From positions 21,802,792 through 21,866,791 of the forward strand of contig OW387135.1 of assembly GCA_936440205.1 (NCBI GenBank): a DNA stretch of 64,000 bases, in the 5' to 3' direction. Positions 1-12,200 of the stretch are shown piece by piece. Position numbers and translations under genes: made by a program. Position 1 is the stretch's first letter; every line of letters begins with the position of its first letter. The notes under the pieces are model-generated. The model did no database searches and was not told where the DNA came from. It saw only the letters and a list, made by a program, of their open reading frames with translations. Origin of the DNA: Lepidonotus clava. Taxonomy: Eukaryota; Annelida; Polychaeta; Phyllodocida; Polynoidae.

Positions 1-2119
1 CTTTGTAGGCACTTTGTAGCAGGGGGATCAACGGTTTGTGATCAGTCACTATCGTGATTTTAGCTCCCTGCAACATGTCCTCATAGTTCTTAATACCTTT
101 AATTACTGTCAGAGCCTCTTTCTCTGTTACCGAATAATTTAATTCGGCGTCACGGAGGGTACACCCCCAGAAAGCAACCGGACGGTAGATTTCATCTAGT
201 TTATGACAAACCGCTGCACCGCACGCGGCGTCTGATGCGTCAGTTAGTAGATAGAAATGCCCTCCTATATCTGGATGAATTAGTAAGGGCGGCGAGGTCA
301 GCAGTTTCTTTAACTGTTGAAACGCCTCCTCGCAGGCCTCTGTCCACTCAAAAGAGACTTCTTTCTTTAGCAGCCGGTTTAAAGGCTTTGCTAGATCAGC
401 GAAATTAGGGACAAACGGTCGGTAGTAGTTACATAGCCCCAGAAAGGACTTGATAGTCTTTACATTATGCGGGCGGTTAAAGGCTGTGATCTTTTCCGTG
501 GTAACCTTTTGCGTAGCCACCCCTTCTGCGTTTACTACATGGCCGAGGAAATTAATCTCACTGCGGCACCACTCACACTTAGACGGTTTTAGCTTGAGGT
601 TGGCTCTCGCTAAAGCTTGGAGAACCACCTCAACACTCGCCAGGTGTTCGTCAAAGGTGGTGTCGTAGACGATTATGTCGTCTAAATATGCTAAGCATGT
701 TCTAGGAATCAAGCCTTTTAGCGCAATGGCCATCACCTTGGTAAACTGCCAAGGCGCGCCAACTAAGCCGAAAGGTACACGCTTATACTGATATACACCC
801 ATTGGGGTTTCAAAGGCAGTATATTTTCTACTGTCTTCTTCGATTACACACTGATGATAGCCGCTCAACAGATCTAAAGCTGTCCACATAGTGGGTTTCT
901 TGTAAGCCATATATAAGAAAAGTGATCACGCTGTAGGCATTGGGAATTTATCTTTGAAAGTGACCTGATTAAGCATGCGAAAGTGTGTACAGAGCCTAGG
1001 TTTGCCGTCTTTCTTCTGCACTACCACCAGCGGACTTCGCCAAGCCGATTCGCTGGGCTCTATGACCCCTATATCTATGAGTTGCCTAACCTGTTCATCG
1101 ATGATGTCCATTTTCTGTGGAGAGTATCGGTACGGTCTAGAACTTATTACTCCCTGCGACTCATCCACAATGATTCTCATCGGCGCTATTTCACAGTGAC
1201 CTAACTCTTCCATTGAGAACGCTAGCGCATTTCTGTTGTTATTAAGCATTTGTCTAAACCTTACCTTTTGTTCTTCATCTAAGCACGACTCGGTTAGATC
1301 TATTTTACTTACATTTTCATCCATTTCACCTCGGGATTTCTCCTCAGAGGTTTGGCTTTCCATTTGCACTGCGTCTTTCATTACTTCTACAGAAATCCTA
1401 CAAATGGACATTGGGGTCTCTGTTTTAGTTAGATAACACAAGTCTAGGAACTCTTCTATCTGGTCTTGATTTACCTCAGGCACTGCGCATTCTTCTGCAA
1501 AAGCTAACACTTCCTGTGGAGTGATTTCTTGCGTTTCATCTAGCGGATTCATGACTTTGATCCACCACTGACTTCCCACCGTATTCACGCACCCCTCCAC
1601 TAGGACAGGTGCAGTGACTGCTGGTGCGCAGTAAGCTACTGGTGAGTCTAATCCCAGCGGCTCTCGGGTGGTAACCGGTATGATGCATTCATTTCCCGGT
1701 GGAATTTTCACTGTTTCTTTGCTGACTATAGGGTTTCCACAAAACACTTCTATCTTTGCGCCTGGTAGAGATAAATCTGATCGAAGCACTGTTAATAAGT
1801 TTCTACCGATTACTATTGAGTGGCATAGGTCGTCCACTATGTTGAAATCATAGCAAACCACTGATCCCTGGATTGAAAACTTACACCTAATTTGTTCTAG
1901 TATTACTTGAGACGAATTGTCTGCTAAACTGATGTTTCCCTTCGACACTTTCCACTCATCTAAAATGCATTGTTTAGGGATCTGCTGTTTACAATGGGTG
2001 GACATGAAGCAATTGCTCGCTCCTGTGTCTACTAAAGATTTAACCTCCTTCTGATCATTAAATCTTAACGTTAAGAAAAATGCTTCGTCTCCTATCTCTC
2101 TCCTAGCCGGTCCGTCCAC
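1..2119 (-). pseudogene. pol region: protease, reverse transcriptase, start of RNase H
   Basis: The protease is marked by LVDTGASNC near 2010-2035, the DTG active-site motif of retropepsins. The RT follows, with the substrate-binding stretch VVVQKKDGKPRLC near 945-990 and the catalytic YLDD at 677-688. The RNase H domain begins with the TDHKPL motif at about 20-50, and the window then ends. Together these enzymes would copy the element RNA into DNA. Order and motifs are typical of Ty3/Gypsy. The region is part of a broken fossil copy and is not read in one frame. Confidence 0.85.
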
Positions 2120-2240
2120 TGCGCCTAATTCTATCGTGGAATGAACGGACCCTCCCTCTAGTTTCCCTGACTCTTTTGTTCTGTGCCACTGGCTTTACTA
2201 TCTTTGTACATCCGCGGGGGTTTTTCCTTCAACCTATTCT

Positions 2241-5200
2241 TTAGCCACAAGCACGCTTCTGTAGAGTGACCATGTTGTTGGTGAATGATACAAAACTTAC
2301 TTTCATCGAAAGGCAACCTGGGTCTCTCCACTTTCTGCTGAGTTGGCGGATTCTTTCCTTTGTCTGCCTCTCTGTTCGGGCGTTATTAGATTTAGCCTTC
2401 TGATCTGGATTCCTTTCACCTTTCTGATTTTCATATCGATCTTTTCCTTCATAACCTTGCTGCTTATAGTTACCACTACTCTGGGGAGCTCCGCTTTGCC
2501 CTGGTTTTGGTTTCTGAAACCATGGAGCGGCCTCCAGTCGGGCCAGCACCACTCCAAACCGTTCGGAGATGGAGTTTAGGGCCGCGGTCTCCTCCGATTC
2601 TTGGCTTCCAGCCAGTTCGCTCACTGCATTGGATATTTTAGTTCCCCCTTTGCCTTTGTCCAACGATTCTAGTCTCGTTGCACAATCCACCGCTTCGGTG
2701 AACGACTTAGGGTCCAGTATAGCTACCTGTCTGGCTACGCCCTGTTTTAATCCCTCTAAAAACACAGCTAACATCATGCTTTCACTCGCCTCTGCCTTAA
2801 CTTGCTTTTGCTTCAAGACACCTGCAAATTCAATCACACTCTGGTCCTTTCCTTGTTTGAGGGCGCAGAACTCTGCGTGTTTCTGCCACTTAGCTCTTCG
2901 ATCACCGAAGATCTTTGTCATTTGAGCTTCTAGTTTCTCAAACGTGTCTTTTTCACTCTCAGCTAACGCTCCTGCCCAGTCGTCTGCCCTTCCCTTTAGG
3001 CCTAACAGCGCCATATTCAGGAGATGGGCGTTCGACCAGTCATAGATAGCTTTCAGTCGTTTCAATTCCCTGAAATACTTTTCTATCTGCTCATCTTCCT
3101 TCCCACTAAACCATGGTAACCTAATGTTCGGTCCCCTTTGGTGGCCATGGTGGGTCGTTTCACGCCCTGGCGCTGGTACTTGGCCCAGTGCCAAACCTAG
3201 CTGGGGTAGAATTTCCCAAATATTTGGTTGATTTGGCGGGTTTGGAGGATTGTTCTGTCCTGGTGGGCCCGGTGGACCTGGAGGATTTGGAGGGTTGTTC
3301 TGTCCTGGTGGGCCCGGTGGACCTGGCGGTCCTGGAGGGTTGGGTGGACCTGGCTGTCCTGGCTGGTTGGGTTGATTAGGTTGGTTTAGAAAAGGGTTGT
3401 TGGGCTGGTTCGGAGGGGGATTATTAAGTTGGTTTTGAAAAGGGTTGTTGGGTTGGTTTGGAGGAGGGTTACCAGGCCCCGGTGGGTTCGCCTGGTTATT
3501 CTGGCCTGCCGGAGCTTGCTGACCCTGTTGGTTACCCGCTCTTCCTCGGCCTGCGTTCAGGTTGGCCGCGATCAGGTTGGCACGGCTCGGCCAGGCTGTT
3601 GGCCTGGTTGGCCACCCCCATCATTTTGCTGCAGTCCCCCAGGGTTTACCCCAAGATTAGGCTGCTGCATTCCTGGATTCACACCACCATCTCCCCCTTC
3701 ACCAGGTTGCTGTTGTTCCCCAGGATTTATCCCAAGATTGGGCTGATTCGGAGGGGGATTATCAAGAAGGTTTTGAGGAGGATTAGGCCCTTGTGGGTTG
3801 GCCTGATTATCCTGGCCTCCCTGAGCCGGTTGGTTAGGTGGAGGGATAAGCCCTTGAGGATTGGCCTGATCGTTCTGGCCTCCTTGAGCCCGTTGGTCAA
3901 GTGGAGGGATAAGCCCTTGAGGATTGGCCTGATCGTTCTGGCCTCCTTGAGGCTGTTGATTACCCCCTCTTCCTTGACCTGCCTGCAAAGGGTCTCCCAT
4001 TGCTTGCGCTAGGAAAGGATGCCACATATTTTGTTGTATAGGCCCAAGGTTCATCCCACGATTAGGCCGCCATGCCCCCGGATTTACACCCCCAGCTCCC
4101 CCTTCACCGGGTTGTTGGAGCTGATTTTGGTCACCCCCTTCTCCTACTAGATCCACCAAAGGTACGCCTCCCTCCGCCATATTATCTTCGTGGAGGTTTT
4201 GTATATCGTGATCGTCCCACTGTTCCCTCACAGGTATTTCCTCTACACTAATCTCGTCCTCACTTTCTTGTTTGTCTTTCTTACCTGTGTCTAAAACATC
4301 CTCGGTAATAAGTTCGAACGATGACGAGCGTGATTTCTCTCCTCTAGCTAGTTTTCTATCAGGACTACCCTTTCTGACATTTGCGACGGCTTGTTCTGTC
4401 TCACTGTCTCCTTCCTCGTCTTCGCTTTCGTATTTATCATACGGCTCAGGGGCTGCAATGTCCCCTTCTCCTACGTGATAAGCTTTCTTTACCGCACTAC
4501 CTTCTTCATCTCTATCTTCTCCTTCTCTATCACTTTGGATTTCTAGCGTTTCCCTTTCTGCTTTATCCTGATCGCTTAACCTTTCTAACTCTTCATGCTC
4601 TTCGGGGCCTGCTTCTGCTAACTTCCTTATTATTTCTGCCGGGTCAGGTTCATACCCTCCCCACCCCAGATCTGGAACTCGAGCTTTTGCTCCTTTATTA
4701 GCGTCGTCCAAGTTCTCCCCAATATCATAGGTTAACCGATAGGGTTGTAAGTTGCCTACTTTGTCGCTGTCTCCCTCTGTTTCCCTTTCCACTCCCCTGT
4801 CCCTACCTACTGTTTTCCTTTTAACTACAGTGGAATCAGGAATGGACGCCCCCGGGTTGGGGTGAGTCGGTGTTACCAGCGGGTGACTGATAGACTCAAG
4901 TCGTTGGGGATGTGGATAGGTGAGAGAATTCCCATCAGGTTGAATTACCGGATTTGCGGGGCGTCTCCCCCCTGATGGGCTGGAGTTATCTGCGGTGTTT
5001 TGTCGATTTTTCTTGTCCTTTATGGGAAATAAGTAATCCTCATCGAAAGTTTCCTGTTCACTTTGTCCTCCTGCTGCAGGTAGTAAACGATAGGGAACTC
5101 CTTGACTACACCACGGATTGTTCGCATCGGGTCCATAAGTAGAGTGAGAGCTCGCACCAGGTTCGTGGTCCGGAGGTGGTACGTACCCTGGATTCCAATA

Positions 5201-5523
5201 TTGCTGATATTGTTTGAGACGGTTCTTCCCTTCAACTCGTCCCGAGTGTGTTAGGGTTTCAAGTCCTTCGTCAAGAACCGGCCTATCTTTGGACCCTAGG
5301 TGCCAGGGAAATGGTTTACCTCTGCCACGGGTTTGGTAATTTTGTGCACCTTCGGGCTCTGTGCTTCCCCGTCTAAGGGATTACCTACCAGGTGGCGGTT
5401 TTCCACATTCCCTGTATATGATGTTGACACATCGTGTCCTGCGGGCCGCAAAGATTGAGGCTTGGGGTTAGATGAAGCCTCAAAGTCACCGGTGGCTGAC
5501 ATCAAGGATGAGCAAAACGGCAC
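2241..5523 (-). pseudogene. gag region of the retroelement, with a long low-complexity N-terminal part
   Basis: The gag region encodes the structural protein of the particle. The C-terminal half (2241-3194) has the retrotransposon Gag fold signature: a charged helical stretch of about 150 residues including WFSGKEDEQIEKYFRELKRL and later FCALKQGKDQSVIEFAGVLK. A basic Asn/Gln/Lys-rich tail follows, and near 2260-2310 there is a Cys/His cluster resembling a zinc knuckle. Upstream, 3572-4792 encodes about 400 residues: an acidic Glu/Asp-rich segment, then a Pro/Gln/Gly/Asn repeat of units like GGQNDQANPQGLIPP. 3190-3570 continues the Gly/Pro-rich repeat. Such a long disordered extension is unusual for Gypsy Gag. 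The region is fossil and spread over more than one frame. Confidence 0.75.
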
Positions 5524-5536
5524 AAGTCATGTTTCG

Positions 5537-5550
5537 GGTAATCTCCACCA
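5537..5550 (-). other. Primer-binding site candidate of the retroelement
   Basis: Minus-strand TGGTGGAGATTACC starts two bases inside the 3' edge of the 5' LTR, exactly where a tRNA primer pairs in LTR elements, and begins with the TGG that complements the CCA tail. I could not assign the tRNA species. Confidence 0.55.
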
Positions 5551-5552
5551 AA

Positions 5553-6172
5553 TGAACTATTGTTAATGTTTGTTTTAATACTGCGCGATGAGTATATAAC
5601 TAAGTATCCATGAGTCGTTTGTCCAGAATGTCTGAGTCAATCAGACTGCGTTTGAAGTTAGCTCATTCACTTCCCAATAGTTCAAAAGAAATGAACGATG
5701 AGGGAGCTCTTAATATGAAAGGGTTTTTATTCAGTAAACATCTCATCCCGAGTCAAAGCCACTATGTATAAGTCTCCATCAGTCCACCTCCCATCTCCTA
5801 TCAGCAATCAACCACATTTAGAATACAAGTTGTTCCAGCACATTCTAGACCGCTCTAGTGCTTAGCCCTATCACAATCCTATGTCCGAGGTAGTTGGTAT
5901 AGGTAAACTCCAGTCTGCTACGCGGGAGCCGATGTACTTACTCCAAGTAGCTCCTTTGCTAAACTCACTCAGCTGACATTCTCACTAAAACTGCCTGCTC
6001 CTCACTTTGCAACGTCTTTTATACTGGTTAACAGGTGGCGCTAGGAGCGTAAGATGTTTCTTTCTAGAAGTAGACTTGACATAGACTTGCTAAGCCTGAT
6101 CCTTGTTAGATTATACAACATGAGAATATATTAAAAGTGCTAAGCTATTAGTACAGGGCAATTCCCCCTTCA
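5553..6172 (-). repeat. 5' LTR of the Ty3/Gypsy element
   Basis: On the minus strand this 620-bp block begins TG and ends CA, as LTRs do. It holds a TATAAAAG box (6016-6023) followed about 290 bp downstream by an AATAAA signal (5726-5731), giving a natural U3-R-U5 order. Two bases after its 3' end comes a TGG-starting primer-binding-site candidate. The boundaries are read from these landmarks, not from comparison with the second LTR. Confidence 0.75.
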
Positions 6173-6199
6173 GATGAAACAGCACATCATCAACCAGTC

Positions 6200-6610
6200 C
6201 ATCAGAACATGCAAGCCTCCCAGCAACAATACCTCTATTGTAAATCTGGAATCCAGCTTAGAGGGCAAATCCCTCTCCATCCTGGGTAGTGAATCACCTC
6301 GCCAGAACCTCCAGAGAACATGCATATAAGCCTCCCAGCAACAGTACCCCTGTTGTAAATCTGGAATACAGCTTGAGGGTAACTGCCCTCTCCATCCTAG
6401 GTAGTGAATCACACATCAATCCCTCCAGAATATGCATGCAAGCCTCCCAGCAACAGTACCCCTGTTATCTGGAATCCAGCTTGAGGGTAACGCGGCCCTC
6501 CTCCATCCTGGGTAGTGAATCACCTCGCCAGAATCTCCAGGACATGTGAGCTTACCAGTGAACAGTACCCCTGTCAGTCCTAGTCCAGCTCAAGGGGTCA
6601 CTCCCCTCTC
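6200..6610. repeat. Minisatellite, ~110-bp unit, about 4 copies
   Basis: The phrases CCCAGCAACAGTACCCCTGT, GGAATCCAGCTTGAGGGTAA and CCATCCTGGGTAGTGAATCA recur in order about every 110 bp, with 10-20% divergence. The array lies directly beside the LTR of the first element, in the presumed leader of the second. Confidence 0.8.
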
Positions 6611-6868
6611 CAATCTGGTTATGAAAAACTAACTGTCCCTACAGGTCACGTGAGCTACCTAGACAACAGACCCACTGCTCAAAATTCTAGGCAAAACTCT
6701 TTAAAGCAAACCATTTCACATCTGAGCACCTTTTGTAAGGGCACATCATTCCTTTGATAAGTCCTCTCAAACCAAATCTCACAGTCATCAAACACATCTT
6801 ATAAAAGCTTTGAAAGCAATATTAAGGAACTCCACCTTAGAATATGCTTTCCAAAATACCAAATCTGA

Positions 6869-6961
6869 TAGATTTCACCTTCTCTAGGTTACTTTCCTAT
6901 GATTTCACCTTCCCTAGGTTACTTTCCTATGATTTCACCTTCCCTAGGTTACTTTCCTATC
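6869..6961. repeat. Minisatellite, 30-bp unit, 3 copies
   Basis: GATTTCACCTTCCCTAGGTT followed by ACTTTCCTAT is repeated three times head to tail, nearly perfectly. Confidence 0.9.
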
Positions 6962-7027
6962 AGAACAAGCACACTCAACAATGCACAACCAGCAACCTGC
7001 TGGCGATGAGCCTCCACTTAGTCTTAC

Positions 7028-7345
7028 TTCATCCACAATAAGGAATCTACCTGAAACCATCGGACATAAGAGCTTTCACCTAGCTCAACTCAACCATAAT
7101 CAGGAGTCCCCCTGAAACTACAGCTCACATCTCAAAACAATTATGAATCCACCTGTAACTACAGGAAACAAGAGCTTTCGCCTAGCTCACTTCTAAAACT
7201 ATCAGGAATCCACCTGAAACTATACAAATCAAGAGCTTTAACTCAGCTCACATCTAAAAACTATCAGGATTCCACCTGAAACTAGAAATCAAGAGCTTTC
7301 AACTAGCTCACGACTCCAAAAAATAATCAAAGCTCACCCTGTAAC
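7028..7345. repeat. Minisatellite, ~60-bp unit, about 5 copies
   Basis: Units contain AATCCACCTGAAACTA and AAGAGCTTTCACCTAGCTCA in a fixed order and vary in length from about 55 to 65 bp. They form the third distinct array in the same 1.7-kb leader. Confidence 0.75.
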
Positions 7346-7898
7346 ACAGGGAGCAACAACTTTTCACTTCAGATAGGTCCTTCTTTCCACAGGAACCATC
7401 GCTCTGTTTCCACCTTTCGAGCACACAGCAAAAGCATCATCATGTGTATCATAGGCCATGGGAGAATCCACATGCCTTATTCCATGGTCATCTGGGCCAG
7501 CTGTGCCATCCTGTGACCCAGCAACAGAAAAAATGGTTGTCAACACTGACAGAGGAAGGTGTGCCCCAGCCACTGTCAAAGCAGGAGGGGAAAACACCAT
7601 CTCCCTGTATATCAATATTATTAGGCAAGCCACCAGCATGACTATTAAAACACAAAAGCACCAACAGCCAAATAAAACTCCTACTCAGGAAATCCATCCT
7701 AATTCCTAGGATATAACCAGTCAATAACAATGAAACTTCTTAGCTCTAGGCTGTTAGCCTCAATAAATAGCTTCACATAAAACAAGTCAGAAAACAGAGT
7801 TCTGAACAAATAATGACTTCTCGTTGTGTTTAACTTCAAATTCTAAATATCACTGGTGACGTCACAACGTTACCAATCCTGGTCACAGGCACCAAAAC

Positions 7899-8828
7899 TG
7901 TAGCGCTCCCCGGGCTACGTTTCTGGGGAAAAAGACCCAGGCGATCACTAGGATTGGCGGTTGTTAACAAATGACCAGACAATGCAACTTTTAGGTTAAA
8001 TAAAGTTTATTTAGATATCTCTTTGTTACAATAATACTCCAAGTAAATAAACAAACCAATTACAAAATGGTTTACAAATATCTGACAATATTTCCAGAAT
8101 AAGTTCTGAATCACAATATAAAAATACTAGGTCACAGAATAAAGTTTACAAATACCCTTTTCACAAAAAGGTAAACAAAGACTGTACTTAGAAAAATACA
8201 CAAAATCTGTAATTTAGAAAACAGGCCCAAATAAGCAAAGTCTGAATTTAGAACAGGCCAAACTAAACAAGTCTGAAACTTTAGGGGAAAACTGTTAAGT
8301 CAAAATATACTTGTGGGGCAAAACCATTAACTAAAAGTTAATAAAACAACCTAGTCTAACAGACATAGGCAAAACAACCACCACAAAGTATAACAAAAAC
8401 CAGCCTAAAACTAGGCTATGCCAGTAACAGTCCCCTAGAGCCAAACAGGCCTTCTAAGTCTCACAAGTCAGGGTTACCTACCAAGGTCTGAACCCTACAG
8501 CAACAAAACACAGAGTAAGACAAAACCAGTCTAAACTCTGCCCCTCAGTGTCCCCTATATCTAACCAGAGCACAGACCCGGTAGAGAGCACCCTGCTCTG
8601 ATTGGTCCATTCAGGAGGGAAAGCTGGCTTCCTATTGGCCAGAAAAGGAGGCCTCTGATTGGTCTGTTCAGACCGTCCGTCGCAGGGCACGGGGAGTTGG
8701 AGGACGGGCCGCGCGGTAAGTGTGTTGACGGGCCAGGCTGCAGCAAGCTCCGGCTGCCATCGATCGGCCTGGGCCGGTCGTCGCGGCGCGCCACACTAGT
8801 ACTGTCATTACTGGTTTTCGACACCACA
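7899..8828 (-). repeat. LTR-like promoter and polyadenylation block
   Basis: About 930 bp with LTR architecture on the minus strand: a G+C-rich distal end, three CCAAT boxes, a TATA-like box, a long A-rich body and AATAAA near the proximal end. A host promoter with inverted CCAAT boxes is the main alternative. The adjoining TGG primer-site candidate favours an LTR. Confidence 0.5.
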
Positions 8829-9178
8829 AAGATATTTTGTTATTTCACAATTCTAGATTAAAGGTATAAGGTATTGGTTTACATTCAGGACTACACTTGA
8901 TAGAGGAAAGACATCCTGTTCTTCATAATGTCCCTTCATATTTTAGAATCAACGATACCTTCACAACATCCCCAGACAGTCTTCACTGGTTGGAAATTGC
9001 ACAACGTTCCCTGCATGCCTGTGTTTACCTATTTTACCTGTCTCCTACCTTTGTGATATCGTTCAACTCAGTTATCATGATGTCCACATGGGGGTGCAAA
9101 TGGCTAAATGCTTTACAACACCAACTATGCAATATAAATTGCACTTTGAGATCAGTGCACTACATATAGGGTCTATAA
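8829..9178. other. Unassigned A+T-rich sequence
   Basis: No coding signal, repeat or RNA gene recognised. The sequence follows the second LTR and precedes the hairpin at 9179. Confidence 0.6.
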
Positions 9179-9269
9179 GATCTTTACATGCAAAAGAAGA
9201 ACAGGTCGGAAAGCATGGAACTGATATTTCCGTGCTTTCCGACCCCCTATCTTCTTTTGCATATAGATC
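9179..9269 (+). ncRNA. Pre-miRNA-like hairpin (or tiny palindromic element)
   Basis: The arms GCAAAAGAAGA and GGTCGGAAAGCATGGAA pair with TTCCGTGCTTTCCGACC and TCTTCTTTTGC around a 7-base loop (CTGATAT), with one small internal loop (ACA against CCCTA). The single non-Watson-Crick pair in the upper stem is a G-U wobble when the plus strand is transcribed, but an A-C mismatch on the other strand, so a plus-strand RNA folds better. Weak pairing continues outward to GATC on both sides. Stem length and loop size suit a microRNA precursor; a short palindromic transposon remnant would look similar. Expression is unknown. Confidence 0.35.
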
Positions 9270-12200
9270 GTACTACACACGAATATCATGCATATGTAGG
9301 TTAATTAATAGACGGCGCCTTTTGTTTCTGATAACGTTGTGCTCTATACATGAATAATCCCTTATTATATTAGGCCTACATCAGCGGAACACTGCGCATA
9401 ATACCAAGTTAATCTGAGCAGATGTGAGTCCCTCTAACCAGCCCCACGAGCAGCTCACCTCATTGAGCATGAGCAGTCATTTGGGCTCGGGTTTCACTGC
9501 GCATGTCACAAGCATTAGTTCCCGGATGACGGAGAGCTGACCTTTGACCCCTCTCAGTACCAATGATTTGTGTCTACTCAAATAGTCGCCGACCATGCAG
9601 GGTTGGGGCTATTTTTTCCTGACGAAAGGCGACAGTTGCCTGACCATTACCCACTATTACCCGACTACTTGCCTTTACCCAGGTTTCCTGTTTTGGGAGA
9701 GTCAATAAGGGTTTTTCCTGACCACGCCACCTTGAGTGGAAATGTAGCACATGCACTGTTCCCACATATGGAAGGTGAGTATTTTCACTTTGATCCTTTT
9801 ATATGATTTGAATAGTGGCGTATTCGGTGGGAATTCTGAGGTATCTGGAACCCCCTCAGATCAGAGTTTATGTAACTAAACTAAAGATATAGGAATTTTG
9901 ATCAAAATAATTAGCTGGAACCCCTCAGCTTTGCATGGAACCCCTTCAGATTTACCTGGAACCCCTTCAGATTTTAGGAATTGGTATATCCCTGTTTGAG
10001 GGACTATAACCAAAGATTATACAAAGGAAGCTATAATATTTTTGCTATAACAGAGAATAACAGAGTTTGAGATCTGTTCCATTCCCTTTCCATTTTGGCC
10101 TCAGTATTCATGTGTACAATGTTATTCTATATTTTATTACTTATTTTTGAAAATAAAAGAAATAATTTCCTGGCTTAGATAACACATTGCCCAGGGGCGC
10201 CTAATCAATATTAGCATTAGATAAGCACTGATAAGGGTGGCGTCATTGACATTTGGCTGTTTGTCTGAGTGTTGCTAGAGCAAGAGAGCGATTGCAGGAT
10301 ATACAATACCTTTATGAGACCACACTAGGTTAGGAGGAAATGGGAAGTTCTCATAATAATTAATGACAACACATATCCCAGATATCATACAAATACATAC
10401 ATGCATCTGATAGCCTTTAAAGAGGAAATTATTACCCACATTCTCTAGGTCGGCCCACCATAAAACGAGTGAACCAAGAGCCACCAAGGTTGTGCTTAAA
10501 GAGTGCGGGGGAGCCCAATAGTTACAGTAATGCCTAATGAGAATTGTCATGCAAATGTTTCCGTAACCGTCACAATGGAGCAAAAGCTTTATTTCAGTTT
10601 TAAAGGGTAGGGATTGTCGTGCCTTTTTAGTGCTTTTGCCTCGATATCTAAGAGGGGTGTAAATGGGGCATGTCGCATGTCAAATTTAAGAAATGGCTAT
10701 GCCGCATGTCCCTATGTTTTTGATATTCATGTCAATTAAGAAAACCCTCATGTCACATGTCTACTTTGTCATGTAAACACTTTTGGTCATGTTACCAATC
10801 TCCAATTTGCATGTCAAAAATAATAAATGCCAATGTCACCTGTTTGATTTGTAGGGTCAACGTCCATTCTAAGGTCATGCTTCGTTATCTTAAAATCAAG
10901 AGTATTTTGAGTTCTTATATTAGCATCTATATCTTAACAGCATTATTTATAATATTTCCAGCTGAAAACAAACTTCCAAGAAAAGATAATACTTACAATG
11001 AGAGGGAAGCATGTTTAGTTGGTAAAAACGGCTCTTTATATTGCCAACCTTTGCATGTTCATGGTCATTTTCATTTGCAACACGCCCACGCTACAGACAA
11101 GAAAGACACATGCTTTCCAACAGTAAACAGAAACTTGGACTAGAAGTTATATGATATAGGCCATAGAATCCCATTAAAATTGCATCATGGAAATCGACGC
11201 AAAATGGTTTGAGATTCATCTTAAAGGCTGTAGAAACTTGATAGGGTTCTCAGGGGTCACTTTATCTGTATACAGCATGTAAAGGAGAATATATATGAGA
11301 ACAAATAAAGCCTAATAGTATGAAGGTTGTACTTGAATTAAGTGAGAAACTTTGTAAGACAATATATTTTTCTTTTGAATCTGCTACGTTGATACAGACG
11401 ACAATGACAATTTCATTCAATTTAAGGGCAATCGCGCCATTTGTTTGTGCGCAGGCATAATGCGCAGCCTGGCTGTATAGGTGTGCAGTGAAGCATGACC
11501 ATGAAAATCCTTAACTATAGAACCCTATGGAGGGAAAATGCATTTTTGCTCATATCTCTGGTACACTGCATCCAATTACAAAACTGTAAGTGACAAAGTT
11601 GTAGCCCAGAACCTCAGGAATCCATATATTTTCTTAGATTTGAGAGGCATTCATTTCTCAATTAATTATGAATTTATTTGTAATAAAAGTGTTATTTTCG
11701 ACCCTACACTCCCATTTTGGCAATTATAATGCCTGTCCTTGAGCTTCTGTGGCATGGGTTCTGCACTGTATATCATGAAACAGACTAATGTGTATAATGA
11801 ATTACATGTTTAGGTACATAATAATAGGTTCCATGTGTGTTGGAAATAATGAATAAGCATAGAGGATAATTGATTAATTTATCTAATTTTCATAAATTTG
11901 TGTCTAAATCTATTAAAAGTTATGTGGGTTTTCTGAAAAAGTGAGAACGGTGACCCCCTATTTTTTTTCCATTAAATGGTAGCCAACACTTGTCCCAATC
12001 AGATGTAGGTATTTCAAGTAATTTTCAACGTTGATAATGTTTTTATTACCAATTTAATAAGAATTTATGCTTTTTTATCAGCAGATTCATCCAATTAAAT
12101 TCCCCAAAAATAACTTTATTTTTGTATTTTTGACAAATATAAGTATTTATGTACAAAGATATACCTATTGACTTCATATCCAAATGAGTTAAAAACATAA

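Larger units (their letters stand above)
1..6172 (-). mobile_element. Ty3/Gypsy-type LTR retroelement, 5' part (3' part lies beyond window start)
   Basis: Read on the minus strand, the element runs 5' LTR (5553-6172), primer-binding site, gag region, protease, reverse transcriptase and the start of RNase H, and then leaves the window at position 1, so integrase and the 3' LTR are not seen. The order gag, protease, RT, RNase H and the retropepsin and RT motifs place it in the Ty3/Gypsy group. The coding part is spread over several reading frames, so the copy looks broken, with roughly five interruptions in the visible part; some could be the frame changes the family normally uses. Long readable stretches suggest a fairly young copy. 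LTR-LTR divergence cannot be measured because one LTR is outside. The right flank next to the LTR reads GATGA, a candidate target duplication that needs the other end. Confidence 0.9.
6173..8828 (-). mobile_element. Second LTR element: 5' LTR and repeat-rich leader (partial)
   Basis: 7899-8828 behaves as a minus-strand LTR. Its 3' edge is a TG on the plus strand at 7899. Four bases inside, a TGGTGCC primer-site candidate lies at 7881-7894. An AATAAA is at 8006-8011, and three inverted CCAAT boxes (8601, 8634, 8658) lie in the distal part with a TATA-like GATATAGG near 8555. The 1.7 kb between this LTR and the first element would be its leader; it carries minisatellites and only short frames, one of which starts with a signal-peptide-like hydrophobic stretch (7488-7730). 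No gag or pol is recognisable, so it is either a non-autonomous element or one interrupted by the first element. The outer edge at 8828 (CACCACA) is approximate. It looks broken or incomplete. Confidence 0.5.

Noticed and set aside
5553-6172. CTCF-like word in the first LTR (AGGTGGCGCTAGG near 6035)
   Set aside because: It matches only part of the core in shifted register; too weak to call.
9559-9774. Exon-like segment between a CTCTCAG acceptor and an AAG-GTGAGT donor
   Set aside because: All three frames are closed across the full segment, so it cannot be an internal coding exon. A non-coding or first exon stays possible but unsupported.
10275-10583. 102-codon hydrophobic minus-strand frame
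   Set aside because: Hydrophobic composition alone is expected from A+T-rich sequence. No acceptor or donor in frame was convincing.
10757-11143. 128-codon plus-strand frame
   Set aside because: No domain, no conserved motif, no splice context; consistent with chance in A+T-rich DNA.
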